Positions 1 through 8,039 of a stretch of DNA of 30,453 nt are shown piece after piece. The position numbers and the translations under genes are program-made. The stretch is from positions 1-30,453 of the forward strand of contig DATIPA010000114.1 of the NCBI GenBank assembly GCA_035472475.1. The letters run 5' to 3'. Numbering within the stretch: position 1 is the stretch's first letter; every line of letters begins with the position of its first letter. This DNA comes from JAFAXD01 sp035472475 (GTDB lineage Bacteria > Pseudomonadota > Alphaproteobacteria > Rhizobiales > Xanthobacteraceae). The notes beneath the pieces are model-generated. The model was not told where the DNA came from and ran no database searches. It saw nothing but the letters and a program-made list of their open reading frames with translations.

Positions 1-333
1 GTGGCCGCCGATGAGGCCAGAGCCCGAAAAGCTGAAGTCGAGATAGCCCAACACGCGACCACGCGTCAGGTCGCGAGCCCAGGCTTCGAACGCGTCCAGA
101 TGCCCGGCCGCGTAGACGCCGGCAATCACGGCGCCGATCGAGGTGCCGGTCACCACGTCCGGCCGGATGCCATTGGCCAGTAGCGTTCGCAACACACCGA
201 TATGGGCAAATCCGCGCGCCGCGCCGCAGCCGAGCGCAAGCCCGATTGTCAGGCGCTTGGCTTGCGGCTCGCCGGTCTGGTTGGGCGCCGACCGATCATC
301 GTCCGAATGGTTTCGCCTGACGAATTCCAACAC
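1..333 (-). CDS. Patatin-like phospholipase family protein (N-terminal part, cut by window edge)
   Basis: The first 111 residues of a minus-strand reading frame that runs off the left edge. The patatin core is visible. A glycine-rich oxyanion stretch GCGAARGFAH lies near residues 35-44, followed by GVLRTLLANGIRPDVVTGTS and the nucleophile elbow GTSIG around residues 63-67, whose Ser would be the catalytic residue of a Ser/Asp dyad. The Asp lies beyond the window. Bacterial patatins of this type hydrolyse acyl esters of membrane lipids; the substrate cannot be told here. The GTG at 333 is chosen because a stop lies a few codons upstream in frame and the domain starts about 28 residues later; a TTG one codon on is an alternative. 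It is divergent from the exported protein at 512, with about 180 bp between them for both promoters. Confidence 0.85.
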   Translation of the reverse strand, partial: MLEFVRRNHSDDDRSAPNQTGEPQAKRLTIGLALGCGAARGFAHIGVLRTLLANGIRPDVVTGTSIGAVIAGVYAAGHLDAFEAWARDLTRGRVLGYLDFSFSGSGLIGGH

Positions 334-511
334 GCCGGGCCTCGTGTTCGCGACTCACTTGCCCCATGTTGGGGCTCCAAAAGCACCCCAAAATGACGGT
401 ACTGCGACAGGGCGGGCCCCTGTCAACGCGTCCACAGTGCGATCGTTGCAGCCGGTTTGGGCCGATTCATCGGCTTGAATTTGCCGCGATTTCCCTCGAA
501 AAGGGCCTGTC

Positions 512-1495
512 ATGAAGCGAACGGGGGGCCTCTGGCTGGTTCTGCTTGCAATGGCGCTGGCCGGGTTTGGGCCGGCGCCAGCGCGAGCCCAATTTCAGGG
601 CGGCTCCGGCTTCGCACCTGCCCAACAACAATTCGCGCCGGCAACCGGCCCGTCCTCGGCTCCGCCAGCTGGCCCCGGCACCTCCCCTACGATGCGCTCG
701 CCGCCGTCCGGAACGGTGCCGCAGGTCCAATCGGGGCAGGCTGCGCTCATCGTCAATGCGCGCTTCGGACGTGATTTTCCGCAGCCGATCACCAGTGGTC
801 TGATCTGGCGCGTTTATCCGGCCAAACCGGACCCGTCTCGCCCCTTCGTTCCGATCAAGGAGGAGCGCGCCGCCGCGCCCGTATTTGTGCTGCCGCCCGG
901 CGACTATGTCGTGCATGTCTCGTTCGGGCTCGTGAGCGCGGCGAGGCCGGTCAGTCTGCATACCGAAACGACGCGCGAAGTATTCGATTTGCCGGCGGGC
1001 GGGATCAGGCTTGAAGGGCGGGTCGGCGACGCCCGAATTCCCTCCGGGCAGATCACTTTCGATGTATACCCGGGCAGCCAATTCGATGTCGGCGATCGCA
1101 AGCCGATCGCCGAGGGCGTGATGACGGGCGACGTGGTGATAGTGCCGGAGGGGACCTACAACATCGTCTCCAACTACGGCGACAGCAACGCGCAGGTGCG
1201 CTCAGATCTCAGGGTGCAAGTCGGCAAGCTCACCGACGCAGTCATCAACCACCACGCCGCCGTCATGGTGCTCAAGCTCGTAAACGAGCGCGGCGGGGAA
1301 GCGCTCGCCAACACCGAATGGTCGGTACTCACGCCGGGCGGCGACGTCGTCAAGGAATCGATCGGCGCGTTCCCGAAGGTGATCCTCGCCGAGGGCGAAT
1401 ATCGCGCCATCGCCCGCAACGAGGGGCGCACCTACGAGCGCGCGTTCAGGGTCACCACCGGCATCGACGGCGAAATCGAAGTGATGGCGCGCTAG
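512..1495 (+). CDS. Exported protein of unknown function with three similar beta-rich modules
   Basis: A 327-residue protein with a clear signal peptide (MKRTGG, then a hydrophobic run, ending at ARA before QF near residue 26). A Pro/Gln/Ala-rich linker follows to about residue 75. The rest looks like three consecutive modules of about 80 residues, near 78-164, 165-249 and 250-327. Each contains the same turn: LPPGDYVVHVSFG, VPEGTYNIVSNYG and LAEGEYRAIARNEG. This pattern fits small beta-sandwich or PEGA/carboxypeptidase-regulatory-like domains, but I do not recognise a named family. No catalytic motif is seen. A purine-rich AAAGGG lies before the ATG. It converges on thrS with only 6 bp between stop codons. 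It is probably periplasmic and structural or binding in role, which is inference. Confidence 0.8.
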   Translation: MKRTGGLWLVLLAMALAGFGPAPARAQFQGGSGFAPAQQQFAPATGPSSAPPAGPGTSPTMRSPPSGTVPQVQSGQAALIVNARFGRDFPQPITSGLIWRVYPAKPDPSRPFVPIKEERAAAPVFVLPPGDYVVHVSFGLVSAARPVSLHTETTREVFDLPAGGIRLEGRVGDARIPSGQITFDVYPGSQFDVGDRKPIAEGVMTGDVVIVPEGTYNIVSNYGDSNAQVRSDLRVQVGKLTDAVINHHAAVMVLKLVNERGGEALANTEWSVLTPGGDVVKESIGAFPKVILAEGEYRAIARNEGRTYERAFRVTTGIDGEIEVMAR

Positions 1496-1501
1496 CGCGG
1501 G

Positions 1502-3445
1502 TCATGCCGCCTGCTTCATCCGCCGCACGTCGGGCGGCACCGCTTCATCCACCAATGCAGCGAGTCCGGCATCGAGTGACATCACACTCTGCTTGTCGCT
1601 GCCAAGGCGCCGGATCGAGACCGCGCGCTCGGCCGCTTCCTTCTTGCCGACGACAAGCAGCACCGGCACCTTGGCAAGCGAGTGTTCGCGTACCTTGTAG
1701 TTGATTTTCTCGTTACGCAGGTCGGTCTCGACCCGCAGGCCGTGCCGCTGCGCCGCCGCCGCAACCTCGTGCGCGTAGCCGTCCGCGTCGGACGTGATGG
1801 TCGCGACCACGGCCTGCACCGGTGCGAGCCAGAGCGGGAAATGCCCCGCATAATGTTCGATCAAAATCCCGGTGAACCGCTCGAGTGAACCGAACATCGC
1901 GCGGTGCAACATCACCGGCGTCACTTTGTTCGAATGCTCATCGATATAAAACGCGCCCAATCGGCCCGGCATGTTGAGATCGACCTGGACGGTCCCGCAC
2001 TGCCAGTCGCGCCCGATGGCATCGCGCAGGACGTATTCGAGCTTGGGCCCATAGAACGCGCCTTCGCCCTTGTTGAGCGTCCACGGCCGGCCGGACGCCT
2101 TGAGCGCCTGCATCAGCGCGGCTTCCGCCTTGTCCCACATCGCATCATCGCCGATGCGCTTGTCCGGCCGATCGGAGAACTTGATGTGCACATCCGCGAA
2201 ACCAAAGTCCTCGTAGATCGACAGGATGAGGTTGTTGATCTTGAGTGACTCCTCGGCGATCTGACCCTCGGTAATGAAGACGTGGGCATCGTCCTGGGTA
2301 AACGCGCGCACGCGCATCAGGCCGTGCAGGGCTCCCGACGGTTCAAAGCGATGCACTTTGCCGAACTCGGCGATCTTCAACGGCAGGTCGCGGTAGGACT
2401 TTAGGCCGTTCTTGAAGATCTGGATGTGACCCGGACAGTTCATTGGCTTGATCGCGAAGACGCGATCATCGTCGTCCCGCTTCTGGGTGAGAAACATCAT
2501 GTCGCGATAGGCCTGCATGTGGCCGGTCGTGACCCACAGTTGCGAGTCCATCAGCTGCGGCGAGTTCACTTCGATATAGCCATCGGCCGCCTGACGGCGG
2601 CGGATGTACTGCTCGAGGCCCTGGAACAACGTCCAGCCGCGCGCGTGCCAGAACACCGCGCCGGGCGCTTCTTCCTGGAAGTGGAACAGATCCATTTCGC
2701 GACCGAGCCGCCGGTGGTCGCGCTTCTCCGCTTCCTCGATCTGCTTGAGGTAGGCGTCGAGCTCGTCCTGCTTGGCGAACGCGGTTCCGTAGATGCGCGA
2801 GAGCATTTCGCGATTGGAATCGCCGCGCCAATACGCGCCGGCAACCTTGGTCAATTTGAACGCGTTGCCGACCTTGCCGGTCGAGGTCATGTGCGGACCC
2901 CGGCAAAGATCAAACCAATCGCCCTGCCGGTAGATCTTGATGTCCTGATCGGCCGGGATCGCATCTACCAGTTCGACTTTGAACTGCTCTCCCATGTCGT
3001 GGAACGCACGCTTGGCCTTGTCGCGCGACCAGACCTCCTTGGTGAAGGGTTTGTCGCGCGCAATGATCTCGCGCATCTTCTGCTCGATCGCCGGCAAGTC
3101 TTCGGGAGTGAACGGCTGATTGCGGAAGAAATCGTAGTAGAAGCCGTTTTCGATTACCGGCCCGATGGTGACCTGGGTGCCCGGCCACAAGGATTGCACT
3201 GCCTCGGCCAGAACGTGCGCAGCGTCATGGCGAATCAGCTCGAGCGCACGCGGATCCTCGCGCGTCAGAAATTCGATCTTTGCGTCGTGCTCGATTGGGT
3301 CGCCGAGGTCGGCGACGCGGCCGTCGAGCGCCATTGCGACCGTGCGCTTGGCGAGCGAGGGCGAGATGCCCTTGGCCACATCGAAGCCGGTGCTGCCGTT
3401 GGGATAATCACGGCGCGCGCCGTCCGGAAAGGTCAGGGCGACCAT
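1502..3445 (-). CDS. thrS: Threonine--tRNA ligase
   Basis: Cytoplasmic class II aminoacyl-tRNA synthetase that charges tRNA-Thr. The length of 647 residues matches the usual bacterial enzyme (about 640). In order: an N-terminal TGS domain (about 1-62); the editing domain with HxxxH (His73, His77) and CRGPH (Cys181, His185), which removes mischarged serine; the catalytic core with MNCPGH at 335-340, whose Cys337 is a zinc ligand; motif-2 region FRFEPSG-like (VHRFEPSGALHG); and a C-terminal anticodon-binding domain. The ATG is preceded by AAGGAG at good spacing. All the residues needed for charging and editing that I can check are present, so it should be active. A tRNA-Thr(UGU) gene lies in the same window at 27549-27623, probably by chance. 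Confidence 0.98.
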   Translation of the reverse strand: MVALTFPDGARRDYPNGSTGFDVAKGISPSLAKRTVAMALDGRVADLGDPIEHDAKIEFLTREDPRALELIRHDAAHVLAEAVQSLWPGTQVTIGPVIENGFYYDFFRNQPFTPEDLPAIEQKMREIIARDKPFTKEVWSRDKAKRAFHDMGEQFKVELVDAIPADQDIKIYRQGDWFDLCRGPHMTSTGKVGNAFKLTKVAGAYWRGDSNREMLSRIYGTAFAKQDELDAYLKQIEEAEKRDHRRLGREMDLFHFQEEAPGAVFWHARGWTLFQGLEQYIRRRQAADGYIEVNSPQLMDSQLWVTTGHMQAYRDMMFLTQKRDDDDRVFAIKPMNCPGHIQIFKNGLKSYRDLPLKIAEFGKVHRFEPSGALHGLMRVRAFTQDDAHVFITEGQIAEESLKINNLILSIYEDFGFADVHIKFSDRPDKRIGDDAMWDKAEAALMQALKASGRPWTLNKGEGAFYGPKLEYVLRDAIGRDWQCGTVQVDLNMPGRLGAFYIDEHSNKVTPVMLHRAMFGSLERFTGILIEHYAGHFPLWLAPVQAVVATITSDADGYAHEVAAAAQRHGLRVETDLRNEKINYKVREHSLAKVPVLLVVGKKEAAERAVSIRRLGSDKQSVMSLDAGLAALVDEAVPPDVRRMKQAA

Positions 3446-3593
3446 GGCCTGCTCCTTATGCTCACTCGCTGCCTACGAATGCAGGTAAGCGTGGTTCAGC
3501 CGCCGGTTGGGCGACAGGCGCTCCGTTAAAGGATGGCGGCAAAACTTGCAACCTTGTAGACTTCCGGCACCAACGCCTGGTTGAACATCCCGA

Positions 3594-4823
3594 ATGGCGG
3601 GTTTGCGCACGCTTCTGCCGTTACTGGCCGTGTTTGCCTGTTGCTCGGCCGACGCGGCGCCGCGGGCTGCGGCTTCGCGCCCGGCGCGCGAGCCGGAGAT
3701 CCTTGCCAAGATCATGCGACACCCGCTGATCTTCTTTGTCGCGAAGGGCGAGCCGAACGCTTGCGGACCGCATTGCAGTGAATGGATTGCAGCGGAAGGA
3801 AATATCGATACCGATGCCGCCAAGCGTTTCCGCGAGTTCCTGGATCAGCCCGCGCGCCGAACTTTGCCGGTGTTCTTCAATTCGCTTGGCGGCAGCACCA
3901 ACCAGGCGGCAATCATCGGGCGGCTCTTGCGTCAGTATCGGATGACGGCTGGTGTTGCCCGCACCATACCGCAGGGCTGCCGCGCCGCCCTTTCGATGGA
4001 CGACGCCTGCCGCCGCATCGCGCAGTCAACATCGGAGCACAAAGCGCGCCTCGTAACTTCCGGTGCGCGCTGCGCCTCGGGCTGCGTCTATGCAATTCTG
4101 GGGGCGTCGGTGCGACGGGTGGATCGGGCGGCCGAACTTGGTATTCATTCGGTACGATATCTGTGGGTGTCGCGCGGTCCGGCAACAAGCACGCCGCCGC
4201 CGACCGAGGTGGCGCACGAACGGTTGCGGAACTACGCGGTTGAGATGGGGACCGATCCAGGCCTTATCGACGCCGCCGCAAAAGTCAGCGCCGATCGCAT
4301 CCATTGGATGACCCGCGCAGAGATCGATCGCTTCGGGATCGAAACTCGCAGTTTCTACGAAACGCGCTGGACGCCGTTGCAGGAGACGTCGGTAACCTAT
4401 TCGATTGCAAAATCCTGGACGCAGGCAGGCGAAGGCGGCGGCGACTTCCGCACGGGCGTGATCCGACTTCGATGCTCCGTTACGGCGTCCAAGTACTTAC
4501 TGACGTATCGCAACGAGTTGCCGCTGTTTCAGTCCGGCGAGCGCATGAGAATCCGGCTGGAGAGCGGCGGCGACACTCTCCAGCTCCGACCTGGGATGAT
4601 GGCCGAGACCGGCAGCGGCATGTTCTTCATAACGGTTGATCGCGAGACGATGCAGAAAGTCGCGGCGGGGTCCAGGTTGGGCGTTACCGAAATCCAAGGA
4701 TGGGCTGTGTCGCGAACCTTCGAACTCTCGACGGCCGGCCTGGCGGACGCGCTCGGCCAGTTGCAGAAGCGGTGCGACAAGCGCGAGGAAACCGGGACGG
4801 CCGCGGTGGCGCCAACGCGTTGA
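3594..4823 (+). CDS. Exported protein with ClpP/SppA-like core (paralogue 1 of a tandem pair)
   Basis: 409 residues with an N-terminal signal peptide (LLPLLAVFACCSADAAPRA). It resembles the family described as predicted periplasmic protein COG3904. The core reads like a ClpP-fold serine hydrolase: LPVFFNSLGGSTNQAAIIGR (about 92-111), then TAGVA, then a Ser in CASGCVYA (Ser162) and a His in ELGIHS (His185). The 23-residue gap resembles Ser97-His122 of E. coli ClpP. A CGxxCxEWIAAEG motif near residues 57-69 suggests a disulfide. The C-terminal half (about 260-409) has no recognised domain. It is followed after 171 bp by a clear paralogue on the same strand sharing all these motifs. Whether it is a protease or a catalytically idle fold is unknown. 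The ATG has no strong ribosome binding site; other starts are possible. Confidence 0.8.
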   Translation: MAGLRTLLPLLAVFACCSADAAPRAAASRPAREPEILAKIMRHPLIFFVAKGEPNACGPHCSEWIAAEGNIDTDAAKRFREFLDQPARRTLPVFFNSLGGSTNQAAIIGRLLRQYRMTAGVARTIPQGCRAALSMDDACRRIAQSTSEHKARLVTSGARCASGCVYAILGASVRRVDRAAELGIHSVRYLWVSRGPATSTPPPTEVAHERLRNYAVEMGTDPGLIDAAAKVSADRIHWMTRAEIDRFGIETRSFYETRWTPLQETSVTYSIAKSWTQAGEGGGDFRTGVIRLRCSVTASKYLLTYRNELPLFQSGERMRIRLESGGDTLQLRPGMMAETGSGMFFITVDRETMQKVAAGSRLGVTEIQGWAVSRTFELSTAGLADALGQLQKRCDKREETGTAAVAPTR

Positions 4824-4994
4824 TCCCAGGCCTGCACGCGGTCGCCTCGTCGGGACGGCCCGACGCTGCTGCGGCGTCATGGAACCACGCGCTCCCTGCG
4901 TGGTTAACCAAAGGTTGACGAAGTTGGCCCGCGCGATTGCGCAATGTGTGGCCCAAGCGCAAGATCGCGGTGTATCGGGTGGCGGGGGAAATTC

Positions 4995-6215
4995 GTGAAA
5001 ACGCGTGGATTATTGGTGGCGGCTGTCGGCGCGCTCGGCATTGTTGCAGTGCACACGCCTGCGCACGCCAATTCCAATGTCGAGGCTTCGCTCCCGCGCT
5101 TCGCACCCCTGGTGTTCTACGTCGCCCGGGCCACCGGCGGCTGCGGCGAGGGCTGCGACGAATGGATCGCAGCCGAAGGCGGTTTTGACCTCGGCTCGGC
5201 GGACCGATTGCGGGCTTTCCTGCGGAAGTTTCCCGGACGCACGCCGCCGATCTATTTCCAGTCGCCTGGCGGTATCCAAGAGGAGGCCATTGCAATTGGC
5301 CGCCTGATGCATGAGCGCGGCATGACCGCCGGAGTGGCGCGCACGTTGCCGTTTGGCTGTGCGCCGGGCAAGGAAAGCGGTGAGCGTTGCCTGGCCTTGA
5401 AGCGATCCGGTCAGCCGGTCGCGGCCGAGCTCCGCAGCACCGGAGCGAGCTGCAGTTCCGCCTGCGTCTACGCGCTGCTCGGCGCGCGGACTCGTTTCGT
5501 CCCGCCCGACGCGCGCCTCGGTGTCCACGCCAGCCGGCGGGTCCACGTCTATCCGGACGGACGGGTCACCCGGACCGGCGCCGACGACGGGCGGCTCGCG
5601 GAGGCCACCAGCGAGCTCAAGGACTATGTGCAGGAGATGGGGGTCGATGTCGCCTTGATCGACACGGCCTTCAAGATCAAGTTCAGCGATGCCTATTTCC
5701 TCAGCCGCAATGAAATCGTTCATTTCGGCATCGACACACGGGCGTTCCAGGAAACGCGTTGGGCGGTATTGGACGCGGCCTCGCGCCGGCCATCCGCGTT
5801 CAAGCTCGTGGTTGAAACGCGTGGCGGCAAGGACGTGGCGACGAGCCTTGTTCAGCTGGCTTGTACGGCTCATGGCGAGGTCAGGATCGGCTACGTCCGG
5901 CCCGTTGAAGCTAACGAAATTGCTCCCGCGGTCGTGCGGGTGCTTGGCGGTGATCACCGCGCAACTTTTGCCCGGCCGGGCCCCATGGTGCGCATAAGCG
6001 CTTTGGACAGTGCGGCGTTGTTCGAGCCACGCGCGGCGTTGGCTCCGATCGATTTTCTCGAAGCCGCGGCCGCCGCAGGCAGCTTGACGATCACGGAGGC
6101 ATCGCTGCAGCCGGACTCGCCGCGTGCGATCACGCTATCAACGGCCGGGCTCCCGGAAGTTATCGCGGTCCTGCGGAAGTCCTGCGGTCAGCAATCTCTG
6201 GCGTCGGCGCATTGA
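4995..6215 (+). CDS. Exported protein with ClpP/SppA-like core (paralogue 2 of a tandem pair)
   Basis: 406 residues from a GTG start. GTG at 4995 is preferred over the in-frame start 17 codons upstream because it follows a GGGGGAA ribosome binding site and places the signal peptide (VKTRGLLVAAVG, ending near PAHA) at the N-terminus. Shared with the upstream paralogue: CGEGCDEWIAAEG near 50-62, PPIYFQSPGG near 84-93, MTAGVARTLPFGC, a Ser in CSSACVYALLGA (Ser155), a His in RLGVHA (His178), and a closing FGIDTRAFQETRW. The Ser-His spacing of 23 is the same in both copies, which argues that the pair is under selection as a catalytic or binding site. The 3' end overlaps yidD on the other strand by 56 bp. 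The substrate is unknown. Confidence 0.8.
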   Translation: MKTRGLLVAAVGALGIVAVHTPAHANSNVEASLPRFAPLVFYVARATGGCGEGCDEWIAAEGGFDLGSADRLRAFLRKFPGRTPPIYFQSPGGIQEEAIAIGRLMHERGMTAGVARTLPFGCAPGKESGERCLALKRSGQPVAAELRSTGASCSSACVYALLGARTRFVPPDARLGVHASRRVHVYPDGRVTRTGADDGRLAEATSELKDYVQEMGVDVALIDTAFKIKFSDAYFLSRNEIVHFGIDTRAFQETRWAVLDAASRRPSAFKLVVETRGGKDVATSLVQLACTAHGEVRIGYVRPVEANEIAPAVVRVLGGDHRATFARPGPMVRISALDSAALFEPRAALAPIDFLEAAAAAGSLTITEASLQPDSPRAITLSTAGLPEVIAVLRKSCGQQSLASAH

Positions 6216-6522
6216 CGCCCCGCCAGCGCGCGTAGCGCCACGGCAGGTACCAGCGGGCTCTCGCCGGCAAGGCATCAGGCACCAGGTCGAGCCCCGACGT
6301 GCCGAGCGGGTGGCAGCGGCAGAGGCGGCCTACCGTCATCCATCCGCCGGCCCACAGCCCAAAGCGATCAAGCGCGGCGTCGCAGTATTGGGAGCAGGTC
6401 GGCACATGCCTGCAATGGATGCCTATGAGCGGCGAAAACGTTGATCGGTATAAAAATACCATGCCGCGCCCGATCCGACGTGGAATGCCGCTCAAATACC
6501 GACGCAATCCGTGCGATGTCAT
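6160..6522 (-). CDS. yidD: Membrane protein insertion efficiency factor YidD
   Basis: YidD helps the YidC insertase place proteins in the inner membrane; it sits on the cytoplasmic face through an N-terminal amphipathic helix. The hallmark block is intact: YRSTFSPLIGIHCRHVPTCS, QYCDAALDRFG, then GGWMTVGRLCRCHPLG and a following G-x-D. The 120-residue length is somewhat long for the family (about 70-120) because of a variable C-terminal tail; that tail overlaps the end of the convergent exported protein. The N-terminus may instead begin at Met21 (MVFLYRSTF), which is closer to the usual family start. It lies 106 bp downstream of the SufU-like gene on the same strand and may be co-transcribed with it. 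Confidence 0.95.
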   Translation of the reverse strand: MTSHGLRRYLSGIPRRIGRGMVFLYRSTFSPLIGIHCRHVPTCSQYCDAALDRFGLWAGGWMTVGRLCRCHPLGTSGLDLVPDALPARARWYLPWRYARWRGVNAPTPEIADRRTSAGPR

Positions 6523-6628
6523 CGCTTCGACGCGTGCTGCGAACCTGTCTTGTTAGTCGCTCGTAACCGGCATGGTCTGCCGCTTCGGTGTCCCTCCAAC
6601 GGCCGGCCGGACGCAAAAAAAGGTTCCG

Positions 6629-7075
6629 TTACGGCACGGCTGTCGCGCGCTTCGCTTCGATTTGATCGATCGCCGAGACCACCGCGTCAAACGTCAACAT
6701 GGTGGAGGCGTGCCGCGCTTTGTAGTCGCGCACCGGTTCTAGGACCGCGATATCGGCCCACTTGCCGCCGGGGGGGCTGCCATTTTCCTTGAGCATCTTG
6801 CGTACGGTATCCCGCAGTGCGCGCAGTTCGGGTGCTTTTGCGCCAATTACGTTGCGGGCCATGATCGAGGACGAGGCCTGACCGAGGGCGCACGCTTTGA
6901 CCTCGTGGGCAAATTCTGTGACCGTGTCGCCATCCATCTGCAAGTCGACGGTGACGGTTGACCCGCAGAGCTTGGAGTGGGCCGTAGCACTCGCGCCAGG
7001 TACCGGCAGCCGCCCGAGGCGAGGAATATTCCCCGCAAGTTCGAGGATGCGTTTGTTGTAGACCTCATTCAACAT
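6629..7075 (-). CDS. SufU/IscU-like iron-sulfur cluster assembly scaffold protein
   Basis: 148-residue protein of the NifU N-terminal (IscU/SufU) fold, in which a transient Fe-S cluster is built on conserved cysteines. Two are present: Cys37 in KLCGSTV and Cys62 in KACALGQASSS. Where classical scaffolds carry the third Cys there is RHAS (His122). From memory, this His form is usual in Hyphomicrobiales homologues, so it marks a subfamily and not a defect in this copy. The CGST motif replaces the CGD of IscU. The gene is divergent from folE across about 325 bp and is followed by yidD. It may act in cluster supply or sulfur transfer; a role as the main scaffold is unlikely to be settled from sequence. 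Confidence 0.9.
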   Translation of the reverse strand: MLNEVYNKRILELAGNIPRLGRLPVPGASATAHSKLCGSTVTVDLQMDGDTVTEFAHEVKACALGQASSSIMARNVIGAKAPELRALRDTVRKMLKENGSPPGGKWADIAVLEPVRDYKARHASTMLTFDAVVSAIDQIEAKRATAVP

Positions 7076-7132
7076 GACGCCGATAACCTTATTCCATAAA
7101 ATCCATTCAGGGCATGCATGACACTGTGATCA

Positions 7133-7162
7133 TTGTGCCAATTGCCCAATGGACTATATAAG
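7133..7162 (+). promoter_or_regulatory. Candidate sigma-70-type promoter for folE-hisI
   Basis: TTGTGC at 7133-7138 and TATAAG at 7157-7162 are separated by 18 bp, a good housekeeping match for a GC-rich genome. It faces folE and would give a leader of roughly 230 nt before the start at 7401. Read by eye only. Confidence 0.4.
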
Positions 7163-7348
7163 ATCGGTCAGTGCGGGGCGGAACCGCGCTAGCAGCCGGG
7201 TAAAGCAGGGTTGCGAAAGATCGGGTCAACGATCCCGTGAGCCCGATGATCCTGCCGAAGCCGGGAGCAAAATATGGGATGACGGCGTCCGATCTTCCCT
7301 GCGGTGCGATGCATTCGAAGCTTCGGCCGTGGGCGCCTTTGCGACGCT

Positions 7349-7397
7349 CGACCCGGTGACACTCCCGGAGCCGCATAGCGGCACCGGTCGAACGGAG
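7349..7397 (+). promoter_or_regulatory. Structured folE leader, candidate THF-II (folE motif) riboswitch
   Basis: Directly before the folE start the RNA can form an outer stem, CGAC-C-CGGTG (7349-7358) with CACCGGTCG (7382-7390), nine pairs with one bulged C. It also has an inner stem CCGC/GCGG (7371-7374 with 7378-7381) closed by ATA. The two are separated by a 12-nt one-sided loop, 7359-7370. That loop contains CTCC (7362-7365), which can pair with the ribosome binding site GGAG at 7394-7397. Tetrahydrofolate-sensing THF-II riboswitches are known in alphaproteobacterial folE leaders, which fits the position. I could not compare it with the THF-II consensus, so the class is inference. Confidence 0.4.
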
Positions 7398-7400
7398 CGA

Positions 7401-8039
7401 ATGTCGATGGATGCCATTTTCAAGAAGCGCAATACGTTGCCGTCCGATGCACGTGCCGGCCTGATCCGTCCGTCGCGCGAAGAGGCGGAGGCAGCGGTGC
7501 GTACGCTGATCGCTTTCGCGGGCGACGACCCCGAACGCGAAGGGCTGATTGACACCCCCAAGCGCGTCGTGGCGGCTTACGAGGAGCTCTACAGCGGTTA
7601 CCGCGAAAGCGCGGAAGATGTTCTTGACCGCACCTTCTCGGAAACTGGCGGGTACGATGACCTCGTATTGGTGCGCGATATCCCGTTCCATTCCCACTGC
7701 GAGCATCACATGATGCCGTTCTTCGGCACGGCGCATATCGCCTACCTGCCGATCGAGCGTGTGGTCGGGCTATCGAAGCTGGCGCGGCTAATCGACGTGT
7801 TCTCGCTGCGGCTACAGACCCAGGAGCATCTCAACTCGCAGATTGCCGCTTCGATCGAGACGGTCCTCAAGCCGCGGGGCGTTGCAGTGATGCTGCAGGC
7901 CGAGCATACCTGCATGTCCTGGCGGGGTGTTGCCAAGGTCGGCGCACAGACCATAACGACCCAGTTTCTTGGTATTTTCCGCGATGATCCGCAGGTCCAG
8001 GCGCGCTTCTTGAGTTTGGTGCGCGACGCGCAGCGATGA
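7401..8039 (+). CDS. folE: GTP cyclohydrolase I
   Basis: Converts GTP to 7,8-dihydroneopterin triphosphate, the first step of tetrahydrofolate synthesis (and a source for queuosine precursors). From the ATG at 7401 it has 212 residues, a normal length. Zinc ligands are visible as Cys100 and His103 in SHCEHHMMPF and Cys171 in AEHTCMSWRGV. Other family blocks are TPKRVVAAYEELYSGY, VVGLSKLARLIDVFSLRLQT and GAQTITTQFLG. The frame stays open upstream to 7149, but that stretch is low in similarity to anything and holds the folded leader. GGAG at 7394-7397 serves ATG 7401 or, with better spacing, ATG 7407. Its last 4 bp overlap hisI (ATGA), so the two are translationally coupled. This is the type IA, zinc-dependent form. 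Confidence 0.97.
   Translation: MSMDAIFKKRNTLPSDARAGLIRPSREEAEAAVRTLIAFAGDDPEREGLIDTPKRVVAAYEELYSGYRESAEDVLDRTFSETGGYDDLVLVRDIPFHSHCEHHMMPFFGTAHIAYLPIERVVGLSKLARLIDVFSLRLQTQEHLNSQIAASIETVLKPRGVAVMLQAEHTCMSWRGVAKVGAQTITTQFLGIFRDDPQVQARFLSLVRDAQR

Noticed and set aside
2426..3529. Long plus-strand open frame (367 codons) opposite thrS
   Set aside because: It mirrors the intact thrS frame on the other strand; the product has no family features and no ribosome binding site.
7149..7400. In-frame upstream extension of folE
   Set aside because: The added residues are unlike FolE family members, and the stretch holds the promoter-like and folded leader.
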